From Clostridium estertheticum (GTDB lineage: Bacteria; Bacillota; Clostridia; Clostridiales; Clostridiaceae): a stretch of DNA of 64,000 nucleotides. Positions 43,058-52,066 of this stretch are shown here, piece by piece. Position numbers and translations under genes: made by a program. The notes beneath the pieces were generated by a model that saw only the letters and a program-made list of their open reading frames with translations, was not told the origin of the DNA and searched no databases. Positions within the stretch are counted from its first letter, which is position 1. Every line of letters begins with the position of its first letter. The stretch lies in the NCBI RefSeq assembly GCF_011065935.2, contig NZ_JAAMNH020000001.1, forward strand, positions 3,431,001 through 3,495,000, read 5' to 3'.

Positions 43058-43086
43058 ATTATATAAACAATGCAGTAAAAAGTCAA
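43058..43086 (-). promoter_or_regulatory. SigA promoter of yceD-rpmF
   Basis: Minus-strand TTGACT and TATAAT with a 17-base spacer. It gives a leader of about 130 bases, long for a short r-protein operon. It separates the unit from ackA. Confidence 0.87.
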
Positions 43087-43129
43087 GATTTATTTATCAT
43101 AGAAATTAACAATAATTTTATTAAAGTCA

Positions 43130-44323
43130 CTATTTTATTAAAGCTTCAGTGTCTCTTGCAATTACTAATTCTTCATTTGTTGGTATAACAAATATTTTAG
43201 TCTTAGAATCTTCTGTATTTAATTCTACAGCTTTTCCACGAACCTTGTTTTTTGATTTATCTAAAATTGCTCCCAAAAATTCTAGTCCATTACATACGTC
43301 TTCTCTTGTTTCTGGAGAGTTTTCACCAAGTCCAGCTGTGAATATAATTGCATCTACTCCACCCATTGTTGCAGCATAAGAACCTATATACTGTTTAACT
43401 TTATAGGTAAATATATCAAGTGCCAACTGCGCTCTATGATTTCCCTCTTTCCAAGCAGCTGTTTCTATGTCTCTAAAGTCACTACTAACACCAGAAATTC
43501 CCAGAACCCCTGATTTTTTGTTCATCAAATCATTTGTTTCATCAATTGTTAATTTCAATTCCTGCATTATATAAGTTATTATAGCTGGATCTATATTTCC
43601 ACATCTAGTTCCCATAGCTATTCCTTCAAGTGGTGTGAATCCCATACTTGTATCTACAGATTTACCATTTTTTATAGCACAAACGCTTGCTCCATTTCCT
43701 AGGTGACAAGTGATTAATTTTAGATCTTTTATGTCTTTACCCATCATTTTTGCAGCTTTTGCTGAAACATAGTTGTGAGATGTTCCGTGGAATCCATATT
43801 TTCTAACTGCATACTGAGTATAAAGTTCATATGGAAGTGGGTATATATATGCAACTTCTGGCATGGTTTGATGGAAGGCAGTATCAAATACAGCTACCAT
43901 AGGTGTCTTTGGCATTAATGCGCTACAAGCATTTATTCCAATTATATTAGCTGGGTTGTGAAGTGGTGCAAGTTTTGCACATTCTTGAAGGTTCCTCATT
44001 ACTTCATCTGTAATTATAACAGAATGAGCATATTTTTCTCCACCATGAACGATTCTATGCCCTACCGCGCCTATTTCAGATAACTCTGCGATAACACCAT
44101 GTTCCCCCTCTATTAGAGCTCCAAGCACTAATCTAATAGCATCTGTGTGGTCTTTCATTGGTTCTTCAAGAATATATTTCACGCCACTCGCCTTTTGAGT
44201 TAATTTTGATCCTTCTATTCCTATTCTTTCTACCAAACCAAGGGCCAAGCATTCTTCGTTTTCCATGTTTATTAATTGATACTTTAATGATGAACTTCCG
44301 CAGTTTATAACTAATATTTTCAT
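43130..44323 (-). CDS. ackA: Acetate kinase
   Basis: It interconverts acetyl phosphate and acetate with ATP yield, the main energy step in clostridial acetate fermentation. The 397-residue ASKHA-fold enzyme starts KILVINCGSSSLKYQLI. It contains VGHRIVHGGE, FDTAFHQTMP, HLGNGASVCAI and FTAGLGENSP. It follows pta by 51 bases. No strong terminator is evident before the next promoter. Confidence 0.98.
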   Translation of the reverse strand: MKILVINCGSSSLKYQLINMENEECLALGLVERIGIEGSKLTQKASGVKYILEEPMKDHTDAIRLVLGALIEGEHGVIAELSEIGAVGHRIVHGGEKYAHSVIITDEVMRNLQECAKLAPLHNPANIIGINACSALMPKTPMVAVFDTAFHQTMPEVAYIYPLPYELYTQYAVRKYGFHGTSHNYVSAKAAKMMGKDIKDLKLITCHLGNGASVCAIKNGKSVDTSMGFTPLEGIAMGTRCGNIDPAIITYIMQELKLTIDETNDLMNKKSGVLGISGVSSDFRDIETAAWKEGNHRAQLALDIFTYKVKQYIGSYAATMGGVDAIIFTAGLGENSPETREDVCNGLEFLGAILDKSKNKVRGKAVELNTEDSKTKIFVIPTNEELVIARDTEALIK

Positions 44324-44374
44324 TAAATTAGCCTCCCAAGCCGTATGTGATTTTAATATTTATTATATATTAAA

Positions 44375-45376
44375 TTATTTTTGAATTTGAGCTTGAACTG
44401 CAGTTACTGCAACAACATTAACTATATCTTGCACACTGCAACCTCTTGATAAATCATTTATTGGTTTAGCAAACCCTTGACAAACTGGTCCTATAGCTTC
44501 TGCACCCGCAAATCTTTGTACTAATTTGTACCCAATATTTCCAGATTGTAAATCTGGGAATACTAATACATTGGCATTTCCAGCTACAGTACTATTTGGT
44601 GCCTTTTGTTTTGCTACACTAGGAGATATAGCTGCATCTAGTTGAAGCTCTCCATCAATTTGTAAATCTGGTCTAGCATTTTTTGCAATTTCAGTAGCTT
44701 TTGCAACTTTATCAACTAATTCATGCTTCGCACTCCCCATAGTTGAAAAAGATAACATTGCAACCTTAGGCTCAAAATTACATAGACATTTCGCATTATC
44801 TGCAGTACTTATAGCAATTGACGCTAATTCCTCTGCATTAGGATTTGGATTAACAGCACAATCCGCAAATAAAAGCAGACCATCTTCACCATATTCATTG
44901 GTTGGCAATTCCATTATAAAGAAACTTGAAACAACCTTAATTCCTGGTGCAGTTTTAATAATTTGCATTCCAGGTCTAAGTAAATCTCCTGTAGTATGTA
45001 CTGCTCCTGATACTAAGCCATCTGCATCATTCATTTTAACCATCATGGTTCCAAAATACATAGGATCTTGCAATGTCTCTGCCGCTTTTTCCAGTGTCAT
45101 TCCTTTATTTTTTCTTAATTCATAAAATGCCTTTGAATAGCCCTCAGTTTTTTTAGAAGTTTTTGGATCTATAATCTCAATCCCGGAAAGGTTGACTCCA
45201 AACTGAGTTGCTTTTGCTTTAATTACAGTTGAATCACCTATTAATATTACCTCAGCTATTGAATTATTTTTAATGATTTCACTAGCCCTAATAGTTCTTT
45301 CTTCCTCACCTTCTGGAAGTGCTATTATTTTCACATCTGCTTTTGCCATTTTACATATTTTCTCTATAAACGCCAT
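44375..45376 (-). CDS. pta: Phosphate acetyltransferase
   Basis: It converts acetyl-CoA and phosphate to acetyl phosphate, paired with AckA. The 333-residue catalytic domain shows LPEGEEERTIRASEII, VSGAVHTTGDLLRPGMQII (in part), FADCAVNPNP and the C-terminal GPVCQGFAKPINDLSRG. N-terminal regulatory domains of enterobacterial Pta are absent, as usual in clostridia. A GAGGAGA site precedes the ATG. Confidence 0.98.
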   Translation of the reverse strand: MAFIEKICKMAKADVKIIALPEGEEERTIRASEIIKNNSIAEVILIGDSTVIKAKATQFGVNLSGIEIIDPKTSKKTEGYSKAFYELRKNKGMTLEKAAETLQDPMYFGTMMVKMNDADGLVSGAVHTTGDLLRPGMQIIKTAPGIKVVSSFFIMELPTNEYGEDGLLLFADCAVNPNPNAEELASIAISTADNAKCLCNFEPKVAMLSFSTMGSAKHELVDKVAKATEIAKNARPDLQIDGELQLDAAISPSVAKQKAPNSTVAGNANVLVFPDLQSGNIGYKLVQRFAGAEAIGPVCQGFAKPINDLSRGCSVQDIVNVVAVTAVQAQIQK

Positions 45377-45419
45377 TCTTATTTCTCCTCTCAGTTATTA
45401 TCAACTTATATACACTAAT

Positions 45420-45449
45420 AATATACTACTTTTGCGGTATACATTTCAA
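45420..45449 (-). promoter_or_regulatory. Probable promoter of pta-ackA
   Basis: Minus-strand TTGAAA and TATATT with an 18-base spacer, about 45 bases before the pta ATG. Confidence 0.65.
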
Positions 45450-45605
45450 CCTAAAATATTAAATTTCGCTACATATATTGTATTTTATATATTCATAATT
45501 TTCCGGCTTTTTATTTTACCTGTGAATATATATGCTTTTAATAATTTATTTTTTATTATATACTATACCTAAATAACTAAATAAAAGTTTTCACGAGGTG
45601 TTTAA

Positions 45606-46829
45606 ATGAATATTTCAGGTATAATTGTTGAATATAATCCACTGCATAACGGTCACGTGTATCATATTAATAAAACCAAAGAACTAACAAATTGCGATGC
45701 ATTAATTTGTGTTATGAGCGGGAATTTTGCTCAACGTGGAATTCCATCTATTATAGATAAATGGACAAAGACTAAAATGGCTTTAAACAATGGAGTAGAT
45801 TTAGTAATAGAGCTACCAGCTATTTACAGTATTTCTTCAGCAGATTTTTTTTCCTATGGCTCTGTAAGTCTCCTAAATAGCTTAGGCATAGTTGATAATA
45901 TTTGTTTTGGTAGCGAGCAAGGGGATATAAAGGACATATGCGATATTTCCAATATACTGCTTAAAGAGCCTATTGAATTTAAATCATTATTAAAAACTTA
46001 TTTATCCAAAGGTATTGTTTACCCAAAAGCCCGAGCTAATGCACTTTATGATTATTTAATAAATTCAAAAAATCACATATCAAACTTATTATTAGATGAT
46101 TTTCTCAAATCTCCTAATAATATACTAGGTATTGAGTATTGTAAAAGCTTAATAAAGTTAAATAGTTCAATTACACCCTATACACTAAAAAGAGAAGGTG
46201 CGGCCTATAACAGCAATATGCTACATAATGAATTTTCGAGTGCCACAGCTATAAGAAGGTTCATTAAAGAAAACGGTTCACTATCAGCACTAGAGGGTCA
46301 TGTTCCAAATTCAGTATTAGCTGAAATGCTAAATTTATACTCAAAAAATTATGAATTTCCCTTTGAGGATTCCATGTTTCCGTATATAAAACATAAATCA
46401 GCTACATCAAGAAATTCATTAGTAAACTTACCAGATGTATCAGAGGGTCTCGATAATAAGATTATTAAATCTTTACAAAATAATTTAAGCTATTCTAGTA
46501 CTTTAGAAAATATAAAAAGCAAACGGTACACCTATACCCGAATTAGCAGGATATTATGTCAATATTTTATAGGTTTTGATAGCTTCGATTCCCAAAATTT
46601 AAGATCACTGCCTTGCCCTTATGCTCGTGTTTTAGGATTTAATTCAAATGGAAAATCAATTCTAAAATCTATAAAATCGAATAGTAGCATTCCACTTTAT
46701 ACTAAAATCCCCAAAGATCAAAATGCTACCTTGCAATTAGATATTCAGTCTACAAGAGCTTACAGCATATTAAATAGCTCCATAAGTCCTAATAGTGATT
46801 ATTTAATTTCCCCTATAATTGTAGATTAA
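45606..46829 (+). CDS. tmcAL: tRNA(Met) cytidine acetate ligase TmcAL (YlbM)
   Basis: TmcAL acetylates C34 of elongator tRNA-Met using acetate and ATP. The nucleotidyltransferase signature is GIIVEYNPLHNGHVYHI (residues 5-21), with FGSEQGD later and EFSSATAIRRFI. It is transcribed divergently from pta-ackA, whose product is acetate. The closeness of substrate and gene is suggestive, but this order may be just synteny. GAGGTG precedes the ATG. 407 residues is normal. Confidence 0.94.
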   Translation: MNISGIIVEYNPLHNGHVYHINKTKELTNCDALICVMSGNFAQRGIPSIIDKWTKTKMALNNGVDLVIELPAIYSISSADFFSYGSVSLLNSLGIVDNICFGSEQGDIKDICDISNILLKEPIEFKSLLKTYLSKGIVYPKARANALYDYLINSKNHISNLLLDDFLKSPNNILGIEYCKSLIKLNSSITPYTLKREGAAYNSNMLHNEFSSATAIRRFIKENGSLSALEGHVPNSVLAEMLNLYSKNYEFPFEDSMFPYIKHKSATSRNSLVNLPDVSEGLDNKIIKSLQNNLSYSSTLENIKSKRYTYTRISRILCQYFIGFDSFDSQNLRSLPCPYARVLGFNSNGKSILKSIKSNSSIPLYTKIPKDQNATLQLDIQSTRAYSILNSSISPNSDYLISPIIVD

Positions 46830-46830
46830 A

Positions 46831-46878
46831 AAATAAATGCTACTATCATAAATTGCTAGTAGCATTTATTTTATTTTA
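46831..46878 (+). terminator. Terminator after tmcAL
   Basis: A 15-bp perfect stem (AAATAAATGCTACTA with its complement), an 11-base loop, and TTATTTTAT following. It starts just after the stop codon. Confidence 0.88.
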
Positions 46879-46954
46879 TATTGTTCACTTAATACATAAG
46901 TTTATTAAATTTTAAATATATTTAATACAGAAATACTTTAAAAGGGGTTTGAAA

Positions 46955-48133
46955 TTGAAGTTACTATTAGTTATAATATTACTTCTCATAATATTCATAT
47001 TGTTTAAACTATTTAAAACCTTGAATATAAATATTTTAATAACAATAATTTGTTCACTTGTTATTCTTCAAATAATATTAGCACCAAATATTTGTATAAA
47101 GTACACTATATCTGGTGCTAAATTGTTTTTCAACGCTGTTTTTCCTTCTCTTTTCCCATTTTTAGTTATAATAAATATTATAATAAGCTACGATGGCATT
47201 CATATTTATTCTAAACTATTAGGCAATATAATTAGTAGACCTTTAAAACTAACCAAAGAATGTAACTTTGCACTGTTAATTAGTGTATTATGCGGTTATC
47301 CCTTAGGCGCACGCTACACTTGTGATTTATACGAAAAAGATTTAATTGATTTAAATACCTGTGAAAGATTACTAAATATAGCTACTAATTCTAGCCCTCT
47401 TTTTATTATAGGTTCAGTAGGAGCATCCATGATGTTAAGTGCTAAAATTGGTTATATATTATTAATTTCTAATCTTCTATCCTGCATGTTTATGGGCTTT
47501 ATTATTCCCTCAAAAAATTCTCTTTATAAAATTAAAAATAAAAATGGTGATTCCCCTAAAAGGGCAGTCACCACTATGAATATTGGTATAATATTTAAAA
47601 ACAGTATTGAAGATGCCCTAAAAAATTCCTTAAATATAGGTGGTTTTATAGTAGTCTTCTCTGTAATTACCGGAATAATTAAAGACAATGTGCTATTTCA
47701 CATTGTCCTTAATAAGTTTTCTTTAATAATTGGTCTTTCTTCGAATTTTACAGAAGGTTTATTATTAGGGTTACTCGAGGTAACTAATGGATGCTATTTA
47801 GTAGCTTCTAGTAATTCAAATTTATATGTAAAACTTCCAATATTAAGTTTTTTAATTGCTTTTAGTGGTTTATCTATCATTTCTCAAGTTTATAGCTATA
47901 CCTATAAACACGATGTATCAATGACAAAATACATTGCTAGAAAATTTATTCAAGGCATAATTTCTTCAATTTTTACAATAATTCTATATTTTGCTTTTCT
48001 TCAGACCTCATCTGTTTTTACCTTTAATAATATGAATTTATATAGCGGTAGTAATTTATACTTTTTAATCTTATTAATTTTGTTTATTCCATTACTACTT
48101 GTAAACATAATTAAACTATTTCATACTTCTTAA
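46955..48133 (+). CDS. ylbJ: Sporulation integral membrane protein YlbJ
   Basis: YlbJ is a multi-pass membrane protein required for spore cortex formation in Bacillus, expressed in the mother cell. This 392-residue protein has roughly ten hydrophobic segments. It shows the gate-like GAKLFFNAVFPSLFPFLVI and CGYPLGARYTCDLYEKD regions and GLLEVTNGCYLVAS. AAAGGGG lies two bases from a first TTG (46949) and seven from the TTG at 46955, which I choose. Its 3' end overlaps the convergent coiled-coil gene by 18 bases. Confidence 0.92.
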   Translation: MKLLLVIILLLIIFILFKLFKTLNINILITIICSLVILQIILAPNICIKYTISGAKLFFNAVFPSLFPFLVIINIIISYDGIHIYSKLLGNIISRPLKLTKECNFALLISVLCGYPLGARYTCDLYEKDLIDLNTCERLLNIATNSSPLFIIGSVGASMMLSAKIGYILLISNLLSCMFMGFIIPSKNSLYKIKNKNGDSPKRAVTTMNIGIIFKNSIEDALKNSLNIGGFIVVFSVITGIIKDNVLFHIVLNKFSLIIGLSSNFTEGLLLGLLEVTNGCYLVASSNSNLYVKLPILSFLIAFSGLSIISQVYSYTYKHDVSMTKYIARKFIQGIISSIFTIILYFAFLQTSSVFTFNNMNLYSGSNLYFLILLILFIPLLLVNIIKLFHTS

Positions 48134-48640
48134 TTCTTTAACATTTTCTCTTATTGAAGTTGTGGTATCAGTAACTTCTTCTTGAAGAGATATTAAAAAC
48201 GTTTGAACATCTGATTTGATTTTATGAAGCATTTGTTGCCCTTTTAAATCAATCTCTTTATCTAATTGAGATAATATTTCATCAGCATAGTCTTTAGCCC
48301 CTAGCCTCATAATTTTAGCATCTCTTTGGGCTGCAGCTATGATTTCTTCTGCTCTTGTTTGTGCTTCTTTAACTAAGTCTTGCTTTTCAACTCTTCTTCT
48401 TATTTTGTCAATGGTCTCTTCCTCGAAAATTTTAGCTTGTTTTTTTGCATCAACAAGAATTCGCTCTTTTTCGTCGCAGATCCACTGTGACTTTTTAAAC
48501 TCATCTGGCAAGTGATTTACAATTTGATCAATTATATCCAATATTTCTTTTTTGTTTATTACAGACTTACCTGTAACAGGTATTTTAGATGAACTCTCAA
48601 TAATTTCTTGAAGATACTCTAAAAGTTTTATAACATCCAT
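48116..48640 (-). CDS. Coiled-coil protein of unknown function (ATP synthase B / DivIVA-like)
   Basis: A 174-residue soluble protein, almost entirely helical and charged. The stretch from about residue 55 to 165 is a continuous coiled coil resembling the stator b/E subunits of ATPases and DivIVA-like scaffolds. Examples are VEKQDLVKEAQTRAEEIIAA and AQRDAKIMRLGAKDYADEIL. It has no membrane segment and no ATPase motif. It lies directly upstream of nothing but is convergent with ylbJ and ten bases after coaD on the same strand. Clostridia often have such a gene here; its role is not known to me. Confidence 0.8.
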   Translation of the reverse strand: MDVIKLLEYLQEIIESSSKIPVTGKSVINKKEILDIIDQIVNHLPDEFKKSQWICDEKERILVDAKKQAKIFEEETIDKIRRRVEKQDLVKEAQTRAEEIIAAAQRDAKIMRLGAKDYADEILSQLDKEIDLKGQQMLHKIKSDVQTFLISLQEEVTDTTTSIRENVKELRSMK

Positions 48641-48650
48641 ATTTTTCCCC

Positions 48651-49133
48651 CTATTTAGAATTAATTTTCTTCATAATATCTGGAATAATCTGGTCAGGTA
48701 CTAATCCTTTAATACATCCTCCAAACATTGCAACCTGCTTAACTGAGGAAGAACTTAGATAGCAATACTCTGCCTTTGTCATCATAAACATAGTTTCCTT
48801 AGTTGGATCCAATTTATTATTCATTGATGCCATTTGAAACTCATATTCAAAATCCGAAAAAGCCCTAAGTCCTTTCACAATAACTCCCGCTTCTTCTTTA
48901 TTCATTAGGTCAACAAGTAAGCCACTAAACTTCTTAACCCGAACGTTAGGTAAATCCTTCACTAATTTCTTTATTTGTTCTACTCTCTCATCTACAGAAA
49001 AAAGATTCACTTTTTCAGGGTTAACAAGTACTCCTACAATTAATTCATCAAAAACTCTAGCAGCCCTCTCAATAATGTCTAAATGTCCGTTAGTTATCGG
49101 ATCAAAACTTCCAGGGCAAATTGCTTTTTTCAT
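48651..49133 (-). CDS. coaD: Phosphopantetheine adenylyltransferase CoaD
   Basis: It transfers AMP from ATP to 4'-phosphopantetheine, the penultimate CoA step. Motifs CPGSFDPITNGHLDIIERA (TxGH site, residues 6-24 in part) and YCYLSSSSVKQVAMFGG are diagnostic. Length of 160 is standard. GGAGGA precedes the ATG. It follows rsmD by 39 bases, the conserved pair. Confidence 0.97.
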   Translation of the reverse strand: MKKAICPGSFDPITNGHLDIIERAARVFDELIVGVLVNPEKVNLFSVDERVEQIKKLVKDLPNVRVKKFSGLLVDLMNKEEAGVIVKGLRAFSDFEYEFQMASMNNKLDPTKETMFMMTKAEYCYLSSSSVKQVAMFGGCIKGLVPDQIIPDIMKKINSK

Positions 49134-49172
49134 GTTATTCCTCCATGTATTCCTCTGGTATGCTAATAACTT

Positions 49173-49736
49173 TTAACTACTAGCCACCTTGTATTTGTAA
49201 AACAATACAGTTGTATTCCCATATTTTCTCAAATCAGAAAGATGAATAATAGAGTTCCCATCATATACTTCTTCTGAAGAATCTATTTTACAAACAATCA
49301 ATCCGTCATTACTTAAAAGTCTATTTGCTGCAATAATATCAATAGCAGGGGGAATCATATCTTTTGCATATGGGGGGTCTATAAAAATTAAATCAAACAC
49401 AATTTTTTCCTGCGCAAATTGTTGCATATATTTATATGTGTCCCCTTTTAAACAGATGCATTTATCATTAAACTTTAAATTATCTACATTCTTCTCTAAC
49501 ATCTCGAAGGTAGTATCACCCATATCAATTAGATAGCATTTTTCAGCCCCCCTACTTGCTGCCTCTAGTCCTAAGCTGCCAGTACCTGAAAACATATCTA
49601 CCACTACCGCATTCCTTGTTCTGTCTTGGATTATATTAAATATAGCTTCTTTTATTCTATCTAATGTAGGCCGCGTTCCCATCCCAACAGGGGATAATAT
49701 CTTTCTTCCTCTTGCACTTCCAGAAATTATTCTCAT
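49173..49736 (-). CDS. rsmD: 16S rRNA (guanine966-N2)-methyltransferase RsmD
   Basis: The 187-residue methyltransferase starts MRIISGSARGRKI. The SAM site VVDMFSGTGSLGLEAASRGA is followed by the catalytic DPPY in FIDPPYAKD. RPTLDRIKEAIFNII near the N-terminus is a family feature. GGAGGA precedes the ATG. Placement between recG and coaD matches other clostridia. Confidence 0.95.
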   Translation of the reverse strand: MRIISGSARGRKILSPVGMGTRPTLDRIKEAIFNIIQDRTRNAVVVDMFSGTGSLGLEAASRGAEKCYLIDMGDTTFEMLEKNVDNLKFNDKCICLKGDTYKYMQQFAQEKIVFDLIFIDPPYAKDMIPPAIDIIAANRLLSNDGLIVCKIDSSEEVYDGNSIIHLSDLRKYGNTTVLFYKYKVASS

Positions 49737-49812
49737 ATGTTTATTCCTCCATCTAGCCAGTTTCGATAATATTTTAACATATATATGTATTATTTACAAA
49801 GATATTTTTACC

Positions 49813-51921
49813 CTAATTAAAACAAATATAATTAGAACTTTGCTGGATTTTTTCTATTATCTCATTTTTCACCTTTATATCTTCAATATTATCACTTTGT
49901 ATTAATTGTTTTGCTTCATTATTTGCTAGTTTTAAAATATTAATGTCTTCAATCACATCTGCTAGAATTAAACCCGATTCACCATGCTGTTTAAAGCCAA
50001 ATAACTCTCCAGCACCTCGAGTTTTCAAATCCTCTTCAGCAATATAAAAACCATCATTACTTTTTATCATTATATCTAATCTTTTTTTCACTATTTTGTT
50101 TGTGATATTGGCTAGTAGTATACAATAGGACTTATGTACTCCTCTTCCTACTCTTCCTCTAAGTTGGTGAAGTTGTGCAAGTCCAAATCTTTCCGAGTTT
50201 TCTATTATCATAACAGTCGCATTTGGTACATTTACTCCAACTTCAATTACTGTTGTGGAAATCAATGCTTTAATTTCTCCAGATTTAAATCTATCCATGA
50301 TTTCATTTTTTTGCTTACTGGGCATTTTACCATATACCATTGCTATTTCTATAGAACTAAAATATTCACCCTTTAATTTTTCATAAAGTACCTGAACGGA
50401 ACTTAACTTCATTTCTTCATTTTCTTCTACTAAGGGGCAAACTATATAAACCTGTCTTCCCTTATTAATTTCACTTAGTGCAAATTCATAAACCTGTTTA
50501 CTAGAAGCCATACTTTCATAGGAGGTATCAATATTCTGTCTACCTGGTGGCAATTCATCTATAATTGATACATCTAAATCACCATATAAATATAGTGATA
50601 GTGTTCTCGGAATAGGAGTAGCTGTCATTACAAGAATATCTATATTTTTGCCTTTATTGGATAACCTATTTCTTTGTGACACTCCAAATCGATGCTGCTC
50701 GTCAGTAACAATCATACCTAAGTTTTTAAACTCTACATTCTCTTCAATAAGTGCATGGGTTCCAATAATAATATCAATAGTTCCATTCTTTAGTTCCTGT
50801 TTTATTAATTCCTTATTTTTAGGCGATATACTTCCAGTTAATAGCTGTATTGTTAGTGGAAAATCCTTTAATACCTTTTGAATTTCCTCGTAATGTTGAT
50901 TTGCTAAAATTTCAGTTGGTGCCATCATAACTGCTTGATAACCATTTTTCACCACATTAAACATAGTAATTATAGCAACTATTGTTTTACCACTCCCAAC
51001 GTCACCTTGCAGTAACCTATTCATGGCTATATCCTTCTTTTGATCTATTAGAATTTCCCGTACAACTTTACTTTGTGCTTTAGTAAGGTTAAAGGGAAGG
51101 CAGTCCTTCAAAGTTGTAAGTTCTGGAGCTATTTTAAATTGGATACCATCATTATGAGATTTTATAAACTCTTTTAACATTAATATTTTCAATGAATATG
51201 TAAATAACTCTTGAAATTTAAGTCTTTTCTTTGCTGCATCAAGCAATTCTGAACTTTTGGGGCTATGTATATTTCGGGTAGCCTCATCCAAGGAACAAAA
51301 ACCATATTTCTCCAGAATCCATTTAGGCAAATTCTCACTTATCTCAACATTGCACAGCACGTCAGAAATAATTTTATTGAAAAAATTATTTGTAATATTG
51401 TTTTTAAGTGGGTATGTTGCAATAATTTTATTTGTTTTCATTGCACTATTCGTATCCAATGAATTAATATTATCTAATGAATCACTTATATTCAATGTGT
51501 CATCTATGTCCATTGAGGTGTTTTTTACTATTTTAGGATTCATCATTGTGATTTCACCCTTAAACGTATTTACTTTACCTGTTATCATATATTTATTTGA
51601 AATTTTAAAGCTGTTTTTTGCATATGGTTGATTAAACCATTTGCCTTTGAATTTATTTTCACCTTGGCAAAAAACTATGGTAGAAAGAGTTTTATTATTT
51701 TTTAACCTAAGATCTTTTAATATATTTAAAACAGTACACTCTACAATGATTTTTTCACTGTCCGCAGAGTCCAGAATGCTTTTGCCAGCAGATACATTCT
51801 CATAATCTCGTGGAAAATATAACAATAAATCTAATACATTAAAAATCCCACATTTATTCAAAGTTTCTGCCATCTTAGGTCCAACACCCTTTATATATTT
51901 TATATTACTATAAATATCCAC
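49813..51921 (-). CDS. recG: ATP-dependent DNA helicase RecG, with a repeat insertion
   Basis: RecG regresses stalled forks and branch-migrates Holliday junctions. The 702-residue protein has the N-terminal wedge with LLLYFPRDYEN. Helicase motifs are GDVGSGKTIVAIIT (I), TDEQHRFGV (II, DEQH) and MTATPIPRT (III). The C-terminal domain has QLHQLRGRVGRG. The wedge region carries a ~30-residue Asp/Asn/Ser-rich insert (four hexapeptide repeats) not normal for RecG. The first possible start is GTG 51930; GGAG lies eight bases before the GTG at 51921, which I use. Confidence 0.96.
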   Translation of the reverse strand: MDIYSNIKYIKGVGPKMAETLNKCGIFNVLDLLLYFPRDYENVSAGKSILDSADSEKIIVECTVLNILKDLRLKNNKTLSTIVFCQGENKFKGKWFNQPYAKNSFKISNKYMITGKVNTFKGEITMMNPKIVKNTSMDIDDTLNISDSLDNINSLDTNSAMKTNKIIATYPLKNNITNNFFNKIISDVLCNVEISENLPKWILEKYGFCSLDEATRNIHSPKSSELLDAAKKRLKFQELFTYSLKILMLKEFIKSHNDGIQFKIAPELTTLKDCLPFNLTKAQSKVVREILIDQKKDIAMNRLLQGDVGSGKTIVAIITMFNVVKNGYQAVMMAPTEILANQHYEEIQKVLKDFPLTIQLLTGSISPKNKELIKQELKNGTIDIIIGTHALIEENVEFKNLGMIVTDEQHRFGVSQRNRLSNKGKNIDILVMTATPIPRTLSLYLYGDLDVSIIDELPPGRQNIDTSYESMASSKQVYEFALSEINKGRQVYIVCPLVEENEEMKLSSVQVLYEKLKGEYFSSIEIAMVYGKMPSKQKNEIMDRFKSGEIKALISTTVIEVGVNVPNATVMIIENSERFGLAQLHQLRGRVGRGVHKSYCILLANITNKIVKKRLDIMIKSNDGFYIAEEDLKTRGAGELFGFKQHGESGLILADVIEDINILKLANNEAKQLIQSDNIEDIKVKNEIIEKIQQSSNYICFN
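51445..51516 (-). repeat. Four degenerate 18-bp tandem repeats inside recG
   Basis: Four consecutive 18-base units encode SMDIDD, TLNISD, SLDNIN and SLDTNS. They share a Ser/Thr-Leu/Met-Asp/Asn start but have diverged at the DNA level. The unit keeps the reading frame. Confidence 0.75.
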
Positions 51922-52045
51922 AAATACCACTCCAAAAATATGATTTTAATAATACATTTTTCATTACTAAATTTAGGCTACATTAAAAAGTATTAAGTAT
52001 ATACACAATTATCTTTAACTTATTATGTATTTTAATGCACCTAAG

Positions 52046-52066
52046 AAAAAAAGCCCTAGGGCTTTT
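52046..52066 (-). terminator. Terminator after fakA
   Basis: Minus-strand AAAGCC-CTAG-GGCTTT followed by seven U residues, overlapping the fakA stop codon. Confidence 0.88.
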
